Below are positions 37,310 through 46,234 of a stretch of 64,000 nt of DNA, one piece after another (the first letter of the stretch is position 1; every line of letters starts with the position of its first letter). This stretch comes from Rhodobacterales bacterium (GTDB lineage: Bacteria; Pseudomonadota; Alphaproteobacteria; Rhodobacterales; Rhodobacteraceae). The notes beneath the pieces were generated by a model, which was given only the letters and a program-made list of their open reading frames with translations, was not told the origin of the DNA and did no database searches. Location: contig PDRZ01000014.1 of assembly GCA_002747035.1 (NCBI GenBank), positions 124,001 through 188,000 of the forward strand, read 5' to 3'. A program made the translations under genes and the position numbers.

Positions 37310-37800
37310 GACCCATCACCCTCACTCTGATCACCACTTTGCGTCCTGACCTCGTCATCGTCCTTATAGGACCGATAGCGATACCCGTAGGCGAGGTTGG
37401 GCCGCTCCCCTTCCCACATCCAGATCGTGATGCCGAGAATGACCAGCAATTCGACCAGCGCAGGAAACCCGCCTCCGATCCCCGCGCGCACGGTGGAATA
37501 AATCGTCATACCGCCAAGTATGATCAGAAGCGTCCGCGCAATCGGCGCGCGCATCAAAACCAGCACGGCGCAGAACAAAGGGATCACCGACATCAACAGC
37601 CCCCAGACCGGGCCAAGCTGCTGGGACGCCATCCACAACCGCTGACCCGCCACGAAAAACAAAAGACAGGCGACCCCGACAAGAGCCCAGTTCAACTGAC
37701 CCTTGGGATGGGCATGGGCCATTTCCCGCGTCACATGAACCCAGCGCGCGCCGCTGAACGGGTCCCGTCTGCCATATTTCAACTTTTGCTCTTCGCTCAT
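37306..37800 (-). CDS. Uncharacterised membrane protein
   Basis: A 164-residue protein with a charged N terminus, four hydrophobic segments (about residues 38-54, 65-83, 88-105 and 113-130) and an acidic, tyrosine-rich C-terminal tail (YGYRYRSYKDDDEV and onward). I do not recognise the family. It starts 39 bp after mccB and overlaps the thermonuclease gene by 4 bp, so it belongs to the mccB transcript. Its role in leucine catabolism is not apparent. Confidence 0.75.
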   Translation of the reverse strand: MSEEQKLKYGRRDPFSGARWVHVTREMAHAHPKGQLNWALVGVACLLFFVAGQRLWMASQQLGPVWGLLMSVIPLFCAVLVLMRAPIARTLLIILGGMTIYSTVRAGIGGGFPALVELLVILGITIWMWEGERPNLAYGYRYRSYKDDDEVRTQSGDQSEGDGS

Positions 37801-37839
37801 GATGGCTCTCCATGCCCCGCACCCAAGGGCCCGCCCTGA

Positions 37840-39444
37840 TTACATCCTGAAAACGCCGAACCGCGTGTCTTCGATGGGGGCATTCAACGAGGCGGACAGC
37901 GACAGGGCAAGCACATCCCGCGTCTTGCGCGGATCCACAATCCCATCATCCCACAACCTTGCCGAGGCATAAAGCGGGTGCGCCTGTTCCTCGAACATCT
38001 CGATGGTGGGGCGCTTGAACTCCGCCTCTTCCTCCGGGGTCCAGCTTCCGCCGCCCCGTTCAATCGCATCCCGTTTCACAGTGGCCAGCACGCCCGCGGC
38101 CTGTTCGCCGCCCATCACGCTGATCCGGCTGTTGGGCCATGTCCACAGGAACCTGGGGCTATAGGCGCGCCCGGCCATGCCATAATTACCCGCACCAAAC
38201 GATCCACCGACCAACATGGTGATCTTGGGCACTTTCGTCGTGGCCACCGCCGTCACCATCTTGGCACCGTGGCGGGCAATGCCTTCGTTTTCGTATTTCC
38301 GCCCCACCATGAACCCGGTGATGTTCTGCAGGAAAACCAGCGGGATATGGCGTTGCGAGCACAGCTCAACGAAATGCGCCGCCTTCTGTGCGGCCTCGCT
38401 GAAAATCACACCATTATTGGCGATGATCCCCACCGGGCACCCCTTCACATGGGCAAACCCGCACACGATGGTCTCTCCGAACCGCGGCTTGAATTCGTCA
38501 AACCGGCTGCCATCCACCACCCGGGCAATCACTTCGCGAATGTCATAGGGGGTTTTCAAATCGCCCGGCACCACGCCCAAAATCTCTTCGGGGTCATAGG
38601 CAGGCTCTTCGCTGCTCTGCCACTGCACGGTGCTGGGCTTTGCCCGGTTCAGGCTCTGCACCGCGCGCCGCGCCAGGGCCAGCGCATGGGAATCATCCTC
38701 GGCCAGGTAATCGGCCACACCGGAAAGGCGCGTATGCACATCTCCGCCGCCAAGGTCTTCGGCGCTGACCACCTCACCCGTCGCCGCCTTGACCAGCGGC
38801 GGACCGGCCAGAAAGATCGTGCCCTGTTCCTTGACGATGATCGTCACATCCGACATCGCGGGCACATAGGCCCCCCCGGCGGTACAGGACCCCATGACCA
38901 CGGCAATCTGTGGAATACCCTTGGCGCTCATGTTCGCCTGATTGTAAAAGATCCGCCCGAAATGGTCGCGATCCGGGAACACCTCGTCCTGGTTGGGCAG
39001 GTTCGCCCCGCCACTGTCGACCAGATAAATACAGGGCAGCATGTTTTCTTCGGCGATCTCCTGCGCGCGCAGGTGTTTCTTGACCGTCATCGGATAATAG
39101 GTGCCGCCCTTTACGGTGGCGTCGTTGCAGACCACCATGACCTCTTGTCCGTGTACCTGCCCGATGCCCGCGATGACCCCGGCACAGGGCGCGGCCCCGT
39201 CATAAAGCCCATGCGCCGCCGTGGCCCCGATTTCAAGGAAAGGCGAGCCGGGATCCAACAGGTTGGCCACCCGCTGGCGTGGCAACATCTTGCCCCGGCT
39301 TTCATGGCGCGCCCGGCTCTTTTCGCCGCCGCCCAGCGCCGCCGCTTCGGCGGCCTCGCGCACGATCGCAAGCCCCTCCATATGCGCTGCGATATTTGCC
39401 TTGAACCCGTCCGAGGACGGCAATGCCTGGGATTTCAGTTTCAT
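37840..39444 (-). CDS. mccB: Methylcrotonyl-CoA carboxylase carboxyltransferase (beta) subunit
   Basis: Transfers carboxyl from carboxybiotin on MccA to 3-methylcrotonyl-CoA, forming 3-methylglutaconyl-CoA. The 534-residue crotonase-type carboxyltransferase has the [19 protein letters not shown] segment, [33 protein letters not shown] and the C-terminal [15 protein letters not shown] and [16 protein letters not shown] motifs, all characteristic of MCC beta. The ATG at 39444 gives family length. MccA lies 2.8 kb downstream on the same strand with five intervening genes or remnants. Confidence 0.96.
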   Translation of the reverse strand: MKLKSQALPSSDGFKANIAAHMEGLAIVREAAEAAALGGGEKSRARHESRGKMLPRQRVANLLDPGSPFLEIGATAAHGLYDGAAPCAGVIAGIGQVHGQEVMVVCNDATVKGGTYYPMTVKKHLRAQEIAEENMLPCIYLVDSGGANLPNQDEVFPDRDHFGRIFYNQANMSAKGIPQIAVVMGSCTAGGAYVPAMSDVTIIVKEQGTIFLAGPPLVKAATGEVVSAEDLGGGDVHTRLSGVADYLAEDDSHALALARRAVQSLNRAKPSTVQWQSSEEPAYDPEEILGVVPGDLKTPYDIREVIARVVDGSRFDEFKPRFGETIVCGFAHVKGCPVGIIANNGVIFSEAAQKAAHFVELCSQRHIPLVFLQNITGFMVGRKYENEGIARHGAKMVTAVATTKVPKITMLVGGSFGAGNYGMAGRAYSPRFLWTWPNSRISVMGGEQAAGVLATVKRDAIERGGGSWTPEEEAEFKRPTIEMFEEQAHPLYASARLWDDGIVDPRKTRDVLALSLSASLNAPIEDTRFGVFRM

Positions 39445-39674
39445 ATCCACCTCATCATGATGTCTGCCCCGGTTTGGGGCACAGGGACACGCCACGGCGC
39501 ATCGTTAACACGAGAATGACTTTTCTTAACATTACAACGACTTGCACGGCGCAATGTCACATGCGGAAAAATCAAATTTTGTCGCAACGCCACCCATGGG
39601 AATTGACCTGGGCCAAAGCCACGACCCGGAAACAGGCAGAGCGTCCGCCACGCAGAACGAAAGACACCGCTGCG

Positions 39675-39929
39675 TTGATCAAGACGCTCACCCTTGCCAC
39701 CCTGATGGTGGCCGTCGCCAGTCCGGCCTATGCCAGTGAATATGCCGCTGAAAAAGGCGCGATGACCCTTGCTATCGGCTTTCACAACGTCAAACCCAAA
39801 TCGGGCCATGCACTGCTGGACGCCACGACGTTTGGACTTGGTATACTGCCCATGGATATCGGCACCATGAACCTTGATGAGAGCCTTGATCCGGTTGTGT
39901 TCGGCCTTTCCGACGTCCACAGCTGCTGA
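39675..39929 (+). CDS. Putative small exported protein with TTG start
   Basis: An 84-residue frame beginning at TTG 39675 (read as MIKTLTLATLMVAVASPAYA) with a good signal peptide cleaved after about residue 20. The mature 64 residues include HALLDATTFGLGILPMDIG and end SDVHSC. No family is recognised. There is no ATG at this position and no strong ribosome site, so the start is uncertain, but the signal peptide and the terminator right after it (39944-39969) support a real gene. It is divergent from mccB. Confidence 0.45.
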   Translation: MIKTLTLATLMVAVASPAYASEYAAEKGAMTLAIGFHNVKPKSGHALLDATTFGLGILPMDIGTMNLDESLDPVVFGLSDVHSC

Positions 39930-39943
39930 TCCTGACCCTCTTC

Positions 39944-39969
39944 GGGCGCGTCTCCCGTCGGACGCGCCC
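39944..39969 (+). terminator. Hairpin terminator after the small exported protein gene
   Basis: A perfect 9-bp stem, gggcgcgtc (39944-39952) with gacgcgccc (39961-39969), around an 8-nt loop, 14 bp after the 39929 stop. The following bases (aaagacac) have no T-run on the plus strand. On the minus strand the end is a pyrimidine/purine mix, so direction is unclear; it may serve both convergent genes. Confidence 0.55.
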
Positions 39970-40039
39970 AAAGACACGGGTCCCGACCTGTGCCGCCCCG
40001 GTTTTTCCAGTCCCGGATTATGCAGATTTACCAGCACCA

Positions 40040-40531
40040 TCAGAACTGACCGTTCTCCAAAACAAACACCTGTTCGGCCGTGGTGACCATCTGACAGCCG
40101 GCATAGGCAGCCCCCGCGCCGGCCACTTCGGCCCAAAGGCTGGTTTCCCAACTGCACCGCCCATCGCGATAAGACAGCCACGCCTGCTGCATCCCCTGCA
40201 AGGCCGGGGCCCGTGGATGGTTCGGCTTGGTCTCGGCATCAAACGCCCTAGCCCGGCGCATCACGTCCTTGTAGACGGCGTTCAACCGGGTATCCCACCA
40301 CGCATATGCAAGCTCCAGACACCCGCCTATGGCCGCGGTCGAAGACCCGCCCGGCGTGGCGGTCATACACGCCTCCGCCGATTTCCAGATACAGGCGCGG
40401 CGGTCCTCGGGCATCTCGGTTCGTGCAAGGCAATTGGCCGTGATGGCGGGATCAAAGTTCAACTCCTGCGCCGCCGCGGCCCCGAGCAGCGTCCAGACCG
40501 CAACAGCAGCAAGAAGCCCAACCCGGATCAC
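40040..40531 (-). CDS. LprI/DUF1311 family exported protein
   Basis: A 163-residue protein with a signal peptide ([20 protein letters not shown], cleavage near residue 21) and a mature DUF1311/LprI-like domain. That domain has paired cysteines ([33 protein letters not shown], then RCSWE and GCQM) that probably form disulfides in the periplasm. Some family members inhibit lysozyme; most are uncharacterised. Its ATG overlaps the ivd stop by 4 bp, placing it in the ivd transcript. Confidence 0.85.
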   Translation of the reverse strand: MIRVGLLAAVAVWTLLGAAAAQELNFDPAITANCLARTEMPEDRRACIWKSAEACMTATPGGSSTAAIGGCLELAYAWWDTRLNAVYKDVMRRARAFDAETKPNHPRAPALQGMQQAWLSYRDGRCSWETSLWAEVAGAGAAYAGCQMVTTAEQVFVLENGQF

Positions 40532-41691
40532 GCCATCAGCCCCATAAGCTCGCGACCCACCAGCATCCGGCGGATTTCCGACGTGCCCGCACCGATTTCC
40601 ATCAGCTTGGCATCACGGAAAATGCGGCCCACCGGGTTGTCCGAAAGGTATCCGGCCCCGCCGAATGCCTGTACCGCCTGATGCGCGACCTTCATGCCCT
40701 CTTCACTGGCATAAAGTACACAGGCCGCCGCGTCCTGACGCGTCACCTCGCCCCGGTCACAGGCCTTGGCGACCTCGTAGACATAGGCGCGGCTGGAATT
40801 CATCGCCGTGTACATGTCGGCAATCTTTGCCTGCATAAGCTGAAAGTTGCCAATCGGCTGGCCGAACTGTTTGCGCTCCAGCATATAGGGCATGACCTCG
40901 TCCATACAGGCCGCCATGATCCCGGTGCCGATCCCGGACAGAACCACGCGTTCGTAATCCAGACCGGACATCAGAACCGCAACCCCCTTGCCCTCTTCGC
41001 CAAGAATGTTTTCGTAGGGCACTTCAACGTCCTCGAAAATCAGTTCGGCGGTGTTGGACCCGCGCATCCCCAGCTTGTCGAAATGCGGGCTGGTCGAAAA
41101 CCCGGCCATGTCCTTTTCAACGATAAAGGCGGTGATCCCGCGCGGACCCGCATCCATGTCGGTCTTGGCATAGACCACCAACACGTCGGCGTCGGGGCCA
41201 TTGGTGATCCAGTATTTGTTGCCGTTCAGAATGAAGCGGTCGTTCTTTTTTTCGGCCTTCAGCTTCATGGACACCACGTCGGACCCGGCATTGGGTTCGG
41301 ACATGGCCAGCGCGCCGATATGGTCGCCACTGATCAGCTTGGGCAGGTATTTCAACTTCTGCTCATGGGTGGCATTGCGCCGGATCTGGTTGACGCACAG
41401 GTTGGAATGCGCGCCATAGGAAAGCGCAACCGAGGCGCTGGCCCGGGCGATTTCCTCAACCGCGATCACATGGGCAAGGTACGACATGCCCGCCCCGCCA
41501 TATTCCTCGGGCGTCGTGACCCCCAACAGACCCAGATCGCCAAACTCTTTCCACAGATCATTGGGGAATTCGTTGGTCTGATCAACTTCGGCTGCAATCG
41601 GCTTGATCCGCTCCTGCGCGAAACGGTGAACCATTTCCTGCATGGCCATCACATCTTCACCCAAATCGAATTTCATCGCGCCCATGAACAT
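40528..41691 (-). CDS. ivd: Isovaleryl-CoA dehydrogenase
   Basis: FAD enzyme that oxidises isovaleryl-CoA to 3-methylcrotonyl-CoA, the entry step of this pathway. The 387-residue acyl-CoA dehydrogenase has [19 protein letters not shown] and [17 protein letters not shown] for FAD and substrate, and the catalytic Glu247 in [13 protein letters not shown], the position used by isovaleryl-CoA dehydrogenases rather than the C-terminal Glu of other family members. The ATG at 41691 has GGAGGAGG upstream. A TetR-like palindrome lies 26 bp upstream (41717-41730). Confidence 0.95.
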   Translation of the reverse strand: MFMGAMKFDLGEDVMAMQEMVHRFAQERIKPIAAEVDQTNEFPNDLWKEFGDLGLLGVTTPEEYGGAGMSYLAHVIAVEEIARASASVALSYGAHSNLCVNQIRRNATHEQKLKYLPKLISGDHIGALAMSEPNAGSDVVSMKLKAEKKNDRFILNGNKYWITNGPDADVLVVYAKTDMDAGPRGITAFIVEKDMAGFSTSPHFDKLGMRGSNTAELIFEDVEVPYENILGEEGKGVAVLMSGLDYERVVLSGIGTGIMAACMDEVMPYMLERKQFGQPIGNFQLMQAKIADMYTAMNSSRAYVYEVAKACDRGEVTRQDAAACVLYASEEGMKVAHQAVQAFGGAGYLSDNPVGRIFRDAKLMEIGAGTSEIRRMLVGRELMGLMA

Positions 41692-41716
41692 GAGACAGCT
41701 CCTCCTCCGGCTTTAT

Positions 41717-41730
41717 TGAACACTTGTTCA
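41717..41730. promoter_or_regulatory. TetR-type palindromic operator candidate upstream of ivd
   Basis: The perfect inverted repeat TGAACA-CT-TGTTCA lies 26 bp before the ivd start, in an AT-rich stretch that otherwise stands out from GC-rich surroundings. The form resembles operators of TetR-family regulators of acyl-CoA metabolism. No regulator gene is encoded next to it, so the protein would be elsewhere. Confidence 0.55.
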
Positions 41731-41854
41731 TTTAATACACGGAAAAGCCGATTCGGGTCAATCGCCTTGACCATATCCTGACCGCAACCCTGCGTTACCC
41801 TCTCCCGGACACGCCCCCGGACCCGCTCCCGGACAGGTCGCTGACAGGAGAGGA

Positions 41855-42319
41855 TCAGCCCCCGGATTCGGCCTTTTTCTGCCAGCGCCCGGACTCTTCT
41901 GACCAGTATTGCGCGCTGCATCCGGCATCGACCAGCGTCTTCCACTGGACCCGCGCGGCGGCCACCGCCGATTGGTCATTGCCGTCAAAAATCAAACAGG
42001 CCCGTTCGAACCCGTCCACCTCGCCCACGTCGATCCCGGCCCCGTCGATCGCCATCAGGCATTGCGCGCCGTTGGGCGCATCGGGGGCATCGGTCAACAG
42101 CACGGGTTGCAACGCATCATGCGGCCCCCCGGCCATGCCATGCGGCAGGAACGCCTCTTCAGGACCCAGCCACAGGGCCTCGTCGAGTTGGGCAAGCCGG
42201 GCGCGGTCCGTCCCCCGCACCACCACGCTCCACCCGCGTTCGCGCGACTTGCCCAGCAACATGGGCAAAGTGCGCTCCAGCGGGTTGCGCGTGAGGTGAT
42301 AAAAGAAAACCGCGCCCAC
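41855..42319 (-). CDS. holC: DNA polymerase III chi subunit
   Basis: Clamp-loader accessory subunit that links the replisome to SSB. The 154-residue protein opens AVFFYHLTRNPLERTLPMLL, has GWSVVVRGTDRARLAQLDEALW with the conserved Trp, and GPEEAFLPHG, then CLMAIDGAG and ERACLIFDGND, matching the family. A GTG at 42319, 4 bp after the pepA stop, is the likely start because the family begins at this residue; the frame is open upstream but overlaps pepA. pepA-holC pairing is common in proteobacteria. Confidence 0.9.
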   Translation of the reverse strand: MGAVFFYHLTRNPLERTLPMLLGKSRERGWSVVVRGTDRARLAQLDEALWLGPEEAFLPHGMAGGPHDALQPVLLTDAPDAPNGAQCLMAIDGAGIDVGEVDGFERACLIFDGNDQSAVAAARVQWKTLVDAGCSAQYWSEESGRWQKKAESGG

Positions 42320-42323
42320 TGGG

Positions 42324-43793
42324 TCAGCCCTCAAAGCTATCCGCAACCAAACGGTCCAAAGCGCGCACGCCCCAGCCGGTCGCGCCCTTGGGGGCATAGC
42401 TGGTTTCGGCCTTCACGCTGGCCACCCCGGCAATGTCCAGATGGATCCACGGGGTTTCGTCCTTGACGAACCGTTTCAGGAATTGCGCCGCCGTGATGGA
42501 CCCCGCCGGACGTCCGCCCACGTTCTTCATGTCGGCAATGCGGGATTTCAACTGGTCGTCATAGCCCTGCCCCAAAGGCAGACGCCACGCGCCCTCGTCC
42601 TCGGCCTCGGCGGCCTTGAGAAAGCTTTTACAGAACCCGTCATCATTGGTGAACACCCCGGCATTTTCATGGCCCAGCCCAATGATCACCGCCCCGGTCA
42701 GGGTGGCAAGGTCCACCATCCCGGCGGGGTTGAACCGGTCCTGCGCGTACCACATCACGTCACACAGCACCAAACGCCCCTCGGCATCGGTGTTGATCAC
42801 CTCGATCGTGTCGCCCTTCATCGACGTGACCACGTCGCCCGGACGCGTCGCATTGCCCGACGGCATGTTTTCGACCAATCCGACAAGCCCGACAACATTG
42901 GCCCTGGCCCCGCGCAGCGCCAGCGCGCGCATGACGCCCGCAACCACACCCGCGCCGCCCATATCCATGGTCATGTCTTCCATCCCGGCGGCAGGTTTCA
43001 ACGAAATGCCGCCAGTGTCGAACACCACGCCCTTACCGACAAGGACAAGCGGTGCGGCGTCCTTGTCTCCGCCAAGCCATTGCATGACAACCACTTTTGA
43101 CGGGCTGTCGCTGCCCTGACCCACAGACAACAGGCTGGCCATGCCCAGCTCGGCCAACTTGTCTTCCTCCAGCACCTCAACCTTCAACCCAAGGCTTTCC
43201 ATCGCCACAAGACGGTCGGCAAACTCCGTGGTGGTCAGGTGGTTGGCCGGCTCATTGGTCAAATCGCGGGTGAAATGCACCCCCTCGGCCACCGCCAGCG
43301 GTGCCTTGCAGGCCTCGGCCAGCGCCTGTGATTTCGACGCCATCACCGTGACCTTGCCGCGTGGCTTGGCTTCGGCGCTGCGGTACACATCGAATTCATA
43401 GGCGCGCAGGACGATCCCGGTCACGATGGCCGCGGCGCGCACGTGGTTGCCCGCCAGCAGCAACAGGTCGCTTTCGCCCAGCCCCTTGGCCAGCGCCGCG
43501 CCCCCCTTTCGGGCCTGATCCATATCCGCCCGGCGGGGCAGGCACAGCACGTCCACCGCCTCGGCCGCCATCCCGGCAGGAAAAGCCAGCGTGATGACGC
43601 TGCCCGGCTTGGCCTTGGCAAAACGCGGGCTCTCGATCAACCGCGCCAACGCGCCCCTGGTCAACCGATTGACCCGGCGCGCGGCCACGTCCATGCGCCC
43701 TTCCGGATCAAGAATGACCGCCACGCGCCCTTCGGCACCGGCAATCCGCTCGATATCCGTGTCTTCAAACTCTGTTTCGATGATCTTGGTCAT
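42324..43793 (-). CDS. pepA: Leucyl aminopeptidase (M17)
   Basis: Cytoplasmic two-metal aminopeptidase that removes N-terminal residues; some members also bind DNA. From the ATG at 43793 (GAGGAAAAA upstream) the protein is 489 residues. Metal and catalytic residues are visible: Lys254 and Asp259 in VGKGVVFDTGG, Lys266, Asp277, and Asp336 and Glu338 in NTDAEGRL. The N-terminal macro-like domain occupies about residues 1-170. It is divergent from lptF with a 189-bp gap that must hold both promoters. Confidence 0.96.
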   Translation of the reverse strand: MTKIIETEFEDTDIERIAGAEGRVAVILDPEGRMDVAARRVNRLTRGALARLIESPRFAKAKPGSVITLAFPAGMAAEAVDVLCLPRRADMDQARKGGAALAKGLGESDLLLLAGNHVRAAAIVTGIVLRAYEFDVYRSAEAKPRGKVTVMASKSQALAEACKAPLAVAEGVHFTRDLTNEPANHLTTTEFADRLVAMESLGLKVEVLEEDKLAELGMASLLSVGQGSDSPSKVVVMQWLGGDKDAAPLVLVGKGVVFDTGGISLKPAAGMEDMTMDMGGAGVVAGVMRALALRGARANVVGLVGLVENMPSGNATRPGDVVTSMKGDTIEVINTDAEGRLVLCDVMWYAQDRFNPAGMVDLATLTGAVIIGLGHENAGVFTNDDGFCKSFLKAAEAEDEGAWRLPLGQGYDDQLKSRIADMKNVGGRPAGSITAAQFLKRFVKDETPWIHLDIAGVASVKAETSYAPKGATGWGVRALDRLVADSFEG

Positions 43794-43982
43794 GTCTTTT
43801 TCCTCGCTGTCCGCACCAAAACCTAGACCGTTTTGTTCCAAAGCAAAAGCAAAGCTTTATGCCGACCCGCACAGGTCCGGCGCGTCCCTGCCGACACGGG
43901 ACGACAGGGGCAGATACCAGTTTACCCCCCCTGCCCCTTTCCTGTAGTGTCGCCACCAAATGTAGTTTCCGGGGGGAAGAAA

Positions 43983-45140
43983 TTGGCCAGATTCGACAGG
44001 TATATGCTGTCGCAACTCATGGTGCTGTTCGGCTTTTTCGCCCTTGTTCTGGTCTCGGTGTTCTGGATCAACCGCGCGGTCAAGCTGTTCGACACCCTGA
44101 TTGCCGATGGGCAGACCGCATGGGTCTTTGCCGAATTCACCGCGCTGACCCTGCCGAAAGTGATTGCCATGGTGCTGCCCGTCGCCGCCTTTGCCGGTAC
44201 GGTCTATGTCACCAACCGGCTCAGTTCGGAATCCGAACTGACCGTGATGCAGGCCACCGGGTTTTCGCCCTGGCGCCTTGCCCGTCCGGTGCTGTTTTTT
44301 GGTCTCATCGTGGCGCTGATGATGTCGGTACTCAGCCACGTATTGGTCCCCACCAGCCTGGCCCAGCTCAAACAGCGCGAGATCGAGATTTCGCGCAACG
44401 TGACGGCCAAGCTGTTGACCGAAGGCACCTTTTTGCACCCTGCCGCCGGGGTCACCTTCTATATCCGCGAAATCACGCCCGAGGGACAGTTGCGCGATGT
44501 GTTTCTGTCGGACCGGCGCAACCCGTCCCACAGCCTGATCCACACGGCGAACGAAGCCTATCTCGTGCGCGGCGACACCGGCACGCGGCTGGTCATGGTC
44601 AATGGGCTGTCCCAAAGCCTGGAAACACCGGGCAACCGTCTGCTGACCACGCATTTTTCGGACTTCTCCTATGATATCAGCAACCTGATCGGAGATGCGC
44701 GCCCGGATGAATTTGATATCGAACACAGCATGACCCCGGCGCTGATCACCTCTCCCGGTGCGGTGGCCGAACGGGGCCGGGCCAGCCCGGGCGAGATTGC
44801 GGAAGAGCTGCACCAGAGGTTCCACCAGCCCCTGCTCGCCATCGCCGCGACGCTGATCGGCTTTGCAACGCTGCTGGTGGGCGGGTTTTCCCGCTTTGGT
44901 GTGTGGCGACAGATCGTTGCGGCGCTGACCCTGCTGGTCATGCTCAAGCTGATCGAAGGGTTCGTGACCCCGCCGGTACGCTCTGATCCTTCGCTCTGGC
45001 CGCTGATCTATGTTCCGGCGCTGACCGGGCTTGCGCTGGCCACCGGGCTTCTGGCCTTTGCCGGACGCAGCCGCCGGGGCAGCCGCCCGGCGGGCCGTGG
45101 CCCTACCGGTCCCGACAGCCCGGGGGAGGTGACGGCGTGA
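43983..45140 (+). CDS. lptF: LPS export ABC transporter permease LptF
   Basis: One of two inner-membrane permeases that extract LPS for transport by the Lpt bridge. The 385-residue protein has three hydrophobic segments before and three after a periplasmic beta-jellyroll domain (about 120-270), the expected layout. It starts at TTG 43983 (read ARFDRYMLSQL), preceded by GGGGGGAAGAA. The next ATG in frame is seven codons on, but would cut into the first helix. It overlaps lptG by 4 bp. Confidence 0.93.
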   Translation: MARFDRYMLSQLMVLFGFFALVLVSVFWINRAVKLFDTLIADGQTAWVFAEFTALTLPKVIAMVLPVAAFAGTVYVTNRLSSESELTVMQATGFSPWRLARPVLFFGLIVALMMSVLSHVLVPTSLAQLKQREIEISRNVTAKLLTEGTFLHPAAGVTFYIREITPEGQLRDVFLSDRRNPSHSLIHTANEAYLVRGDTGTRLVMVNGLSQSLETPGNRLLTTHFSDFSYDISNLIGDARPDEFDIEHSMTPALITSPGAVAERGRASPGEIAEELHQRFHQPLLAIAATLIGFATLLVGGFSRFGVWRQIVAALTLLVMLKLIEGFVTPPVRSDPSLWPLIYVPALTGLALATGLLAFAGRSRRGSRPAGRGPTGPDSPGEVTA

Positions 45141-46234
45141 AACTGCACTTCTACTTTGGCCGCAAATTCCTCTGGATGTTTCTTGGCATCTTCGCGGTGT
45201 TCCTGATGCTACAGATGCTGATCGACCTGATCGAACAGATCCGCCGACTGCAAGCCACCGATGCGGCCTTTGCAGAAGCAGTGGGCCTGACCCTGCTGCG
45301 CGCCCCCAAAAGCATCAACCAGATCCTGCCGCTGATCGTGATCCTTGCCACCGTGGCACTGTTTCTCGGATTGGCGCGCAGTTCCGAACTGGTGGTGGTC
45401 CGGGCCGCCGGGCGCTCGGCGTTGGTCAGCCTGCTGGGGCCGGTGTTGGTGGTGATGGCACTGGGGCTGCTGGCGGTATCGACCTTCAACCCGATCGTGG
45501 CCGCCACGTCCAAACGGTATCACGAACTTTACCAGACCTATCGCAATGGCGGGGTGGACGTGCTGTCGATCTCGTCCGAAGGGCTTTGGCTGCGCCAGGG
45601 CGGTGCCGAAGGGCAAACCGTGATCCGCGCCAGCAGCGCCAACCCCGAGGCAACCGTGTTCTTTGATGTCACCTTCGTCGCCTATTCGCCCAAGGGCGGC
45701 CCGCTGCGCCGGATCGAGGCGCAACAGGCCCGTCTGGGCGACCGGAAATGGAACCTCACCGGGGCCAAGGTCTGGCCGCTGGCCAAGGGGCTGAACCCCG
45801 AGGGCGGGGCCACCGAACACGCACAGTTCGAAATCCCCTCGACCCTGACCCACGACCGGATCCGGGACAGTTTCGCCACCCCCTCGGCGATTTCGGTCTG
45901 GGATCTGCCCGCCTATATCGACCAACTGGAACAGGCCGGGTTTTCTGCCCGCCGTCACCTTGTCTGGTTTCAGATGGAACTGGCGCGGCCCCTGTTTCTG
46001 ACGGCCATGGTGCTGATCGGGGCCGCCTTCACGATGCGCCATGCCCGTGGCGGCGGCACCGGGATTGCGGTGCTGATTTCGCTGCTGTTGGGGTTCGGGC
46101 TGTATTACATCCGCAATTTTGCCCAGATCCTTGGGGAAAACGGACAAATTCCGGTGATGTTGGCCGCCTGGGCCCCGCCTGTTGCATCTGTGTTATTGGC
46201 CTTGGGGCTTTTGTTGCATATGGAGGACGGATGA
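45137..46234 (+). CDS. lptG: LPS export ABC transporter permease LptG
   Basis: Partner permease of LptF; together with the LptB ATPase (not in the window) it drives LPS from the inner membrane. The 365-residue protein begins at GTG 45137 in a GTGA overlap with lptF and shows KFLWMFLGIFAVFLMLQMLI, a periplasmic domain and three C-terminal helices, including FGLYYIRNFAQILGENGQIP, the family C-terminal signature. It overlaps lptD by 4 bp (ATGA). Confidence 0.95.
   Translation: MKLHFYFGRKFLWMFLGIFAVFLMLQMLIDLIEQIRRLQATDAAFAEAVGLTLLRAPKSINQILPLIVILATVALFLGLARSSELVVVRAAGRSALVSLLGPVLVVMALGLLAVSTFNPIVAATSKRYHELYQTYRNGGVDVLSISSEGLWLRQGGAEGQTVIRASSANPEATVFFDVTFVAYSPKGGPLRRIEAQQARLGDRKWNLTGAKVWPLAKGLNPEGGATEHAQFEIPSTLTHDRIRDSFATPSAISVWDLPAYIDQLEQAGFSARRHLVWFQMELARPLFLTAMVLIGAAFTMRHARGGGTGIAVLISLLLGFGLYYIRNFAQILGENGQIPVMLAAWAPPVASVLLALGLLLHMEDG

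Noticed and set aside
45748-46230. In-frame upstream extension of lptD
   Set aside because: It overlaps lptG almost 500 bp, lacks protein-like features, and the signal peptide begins at 46231 after a good GGAGG.
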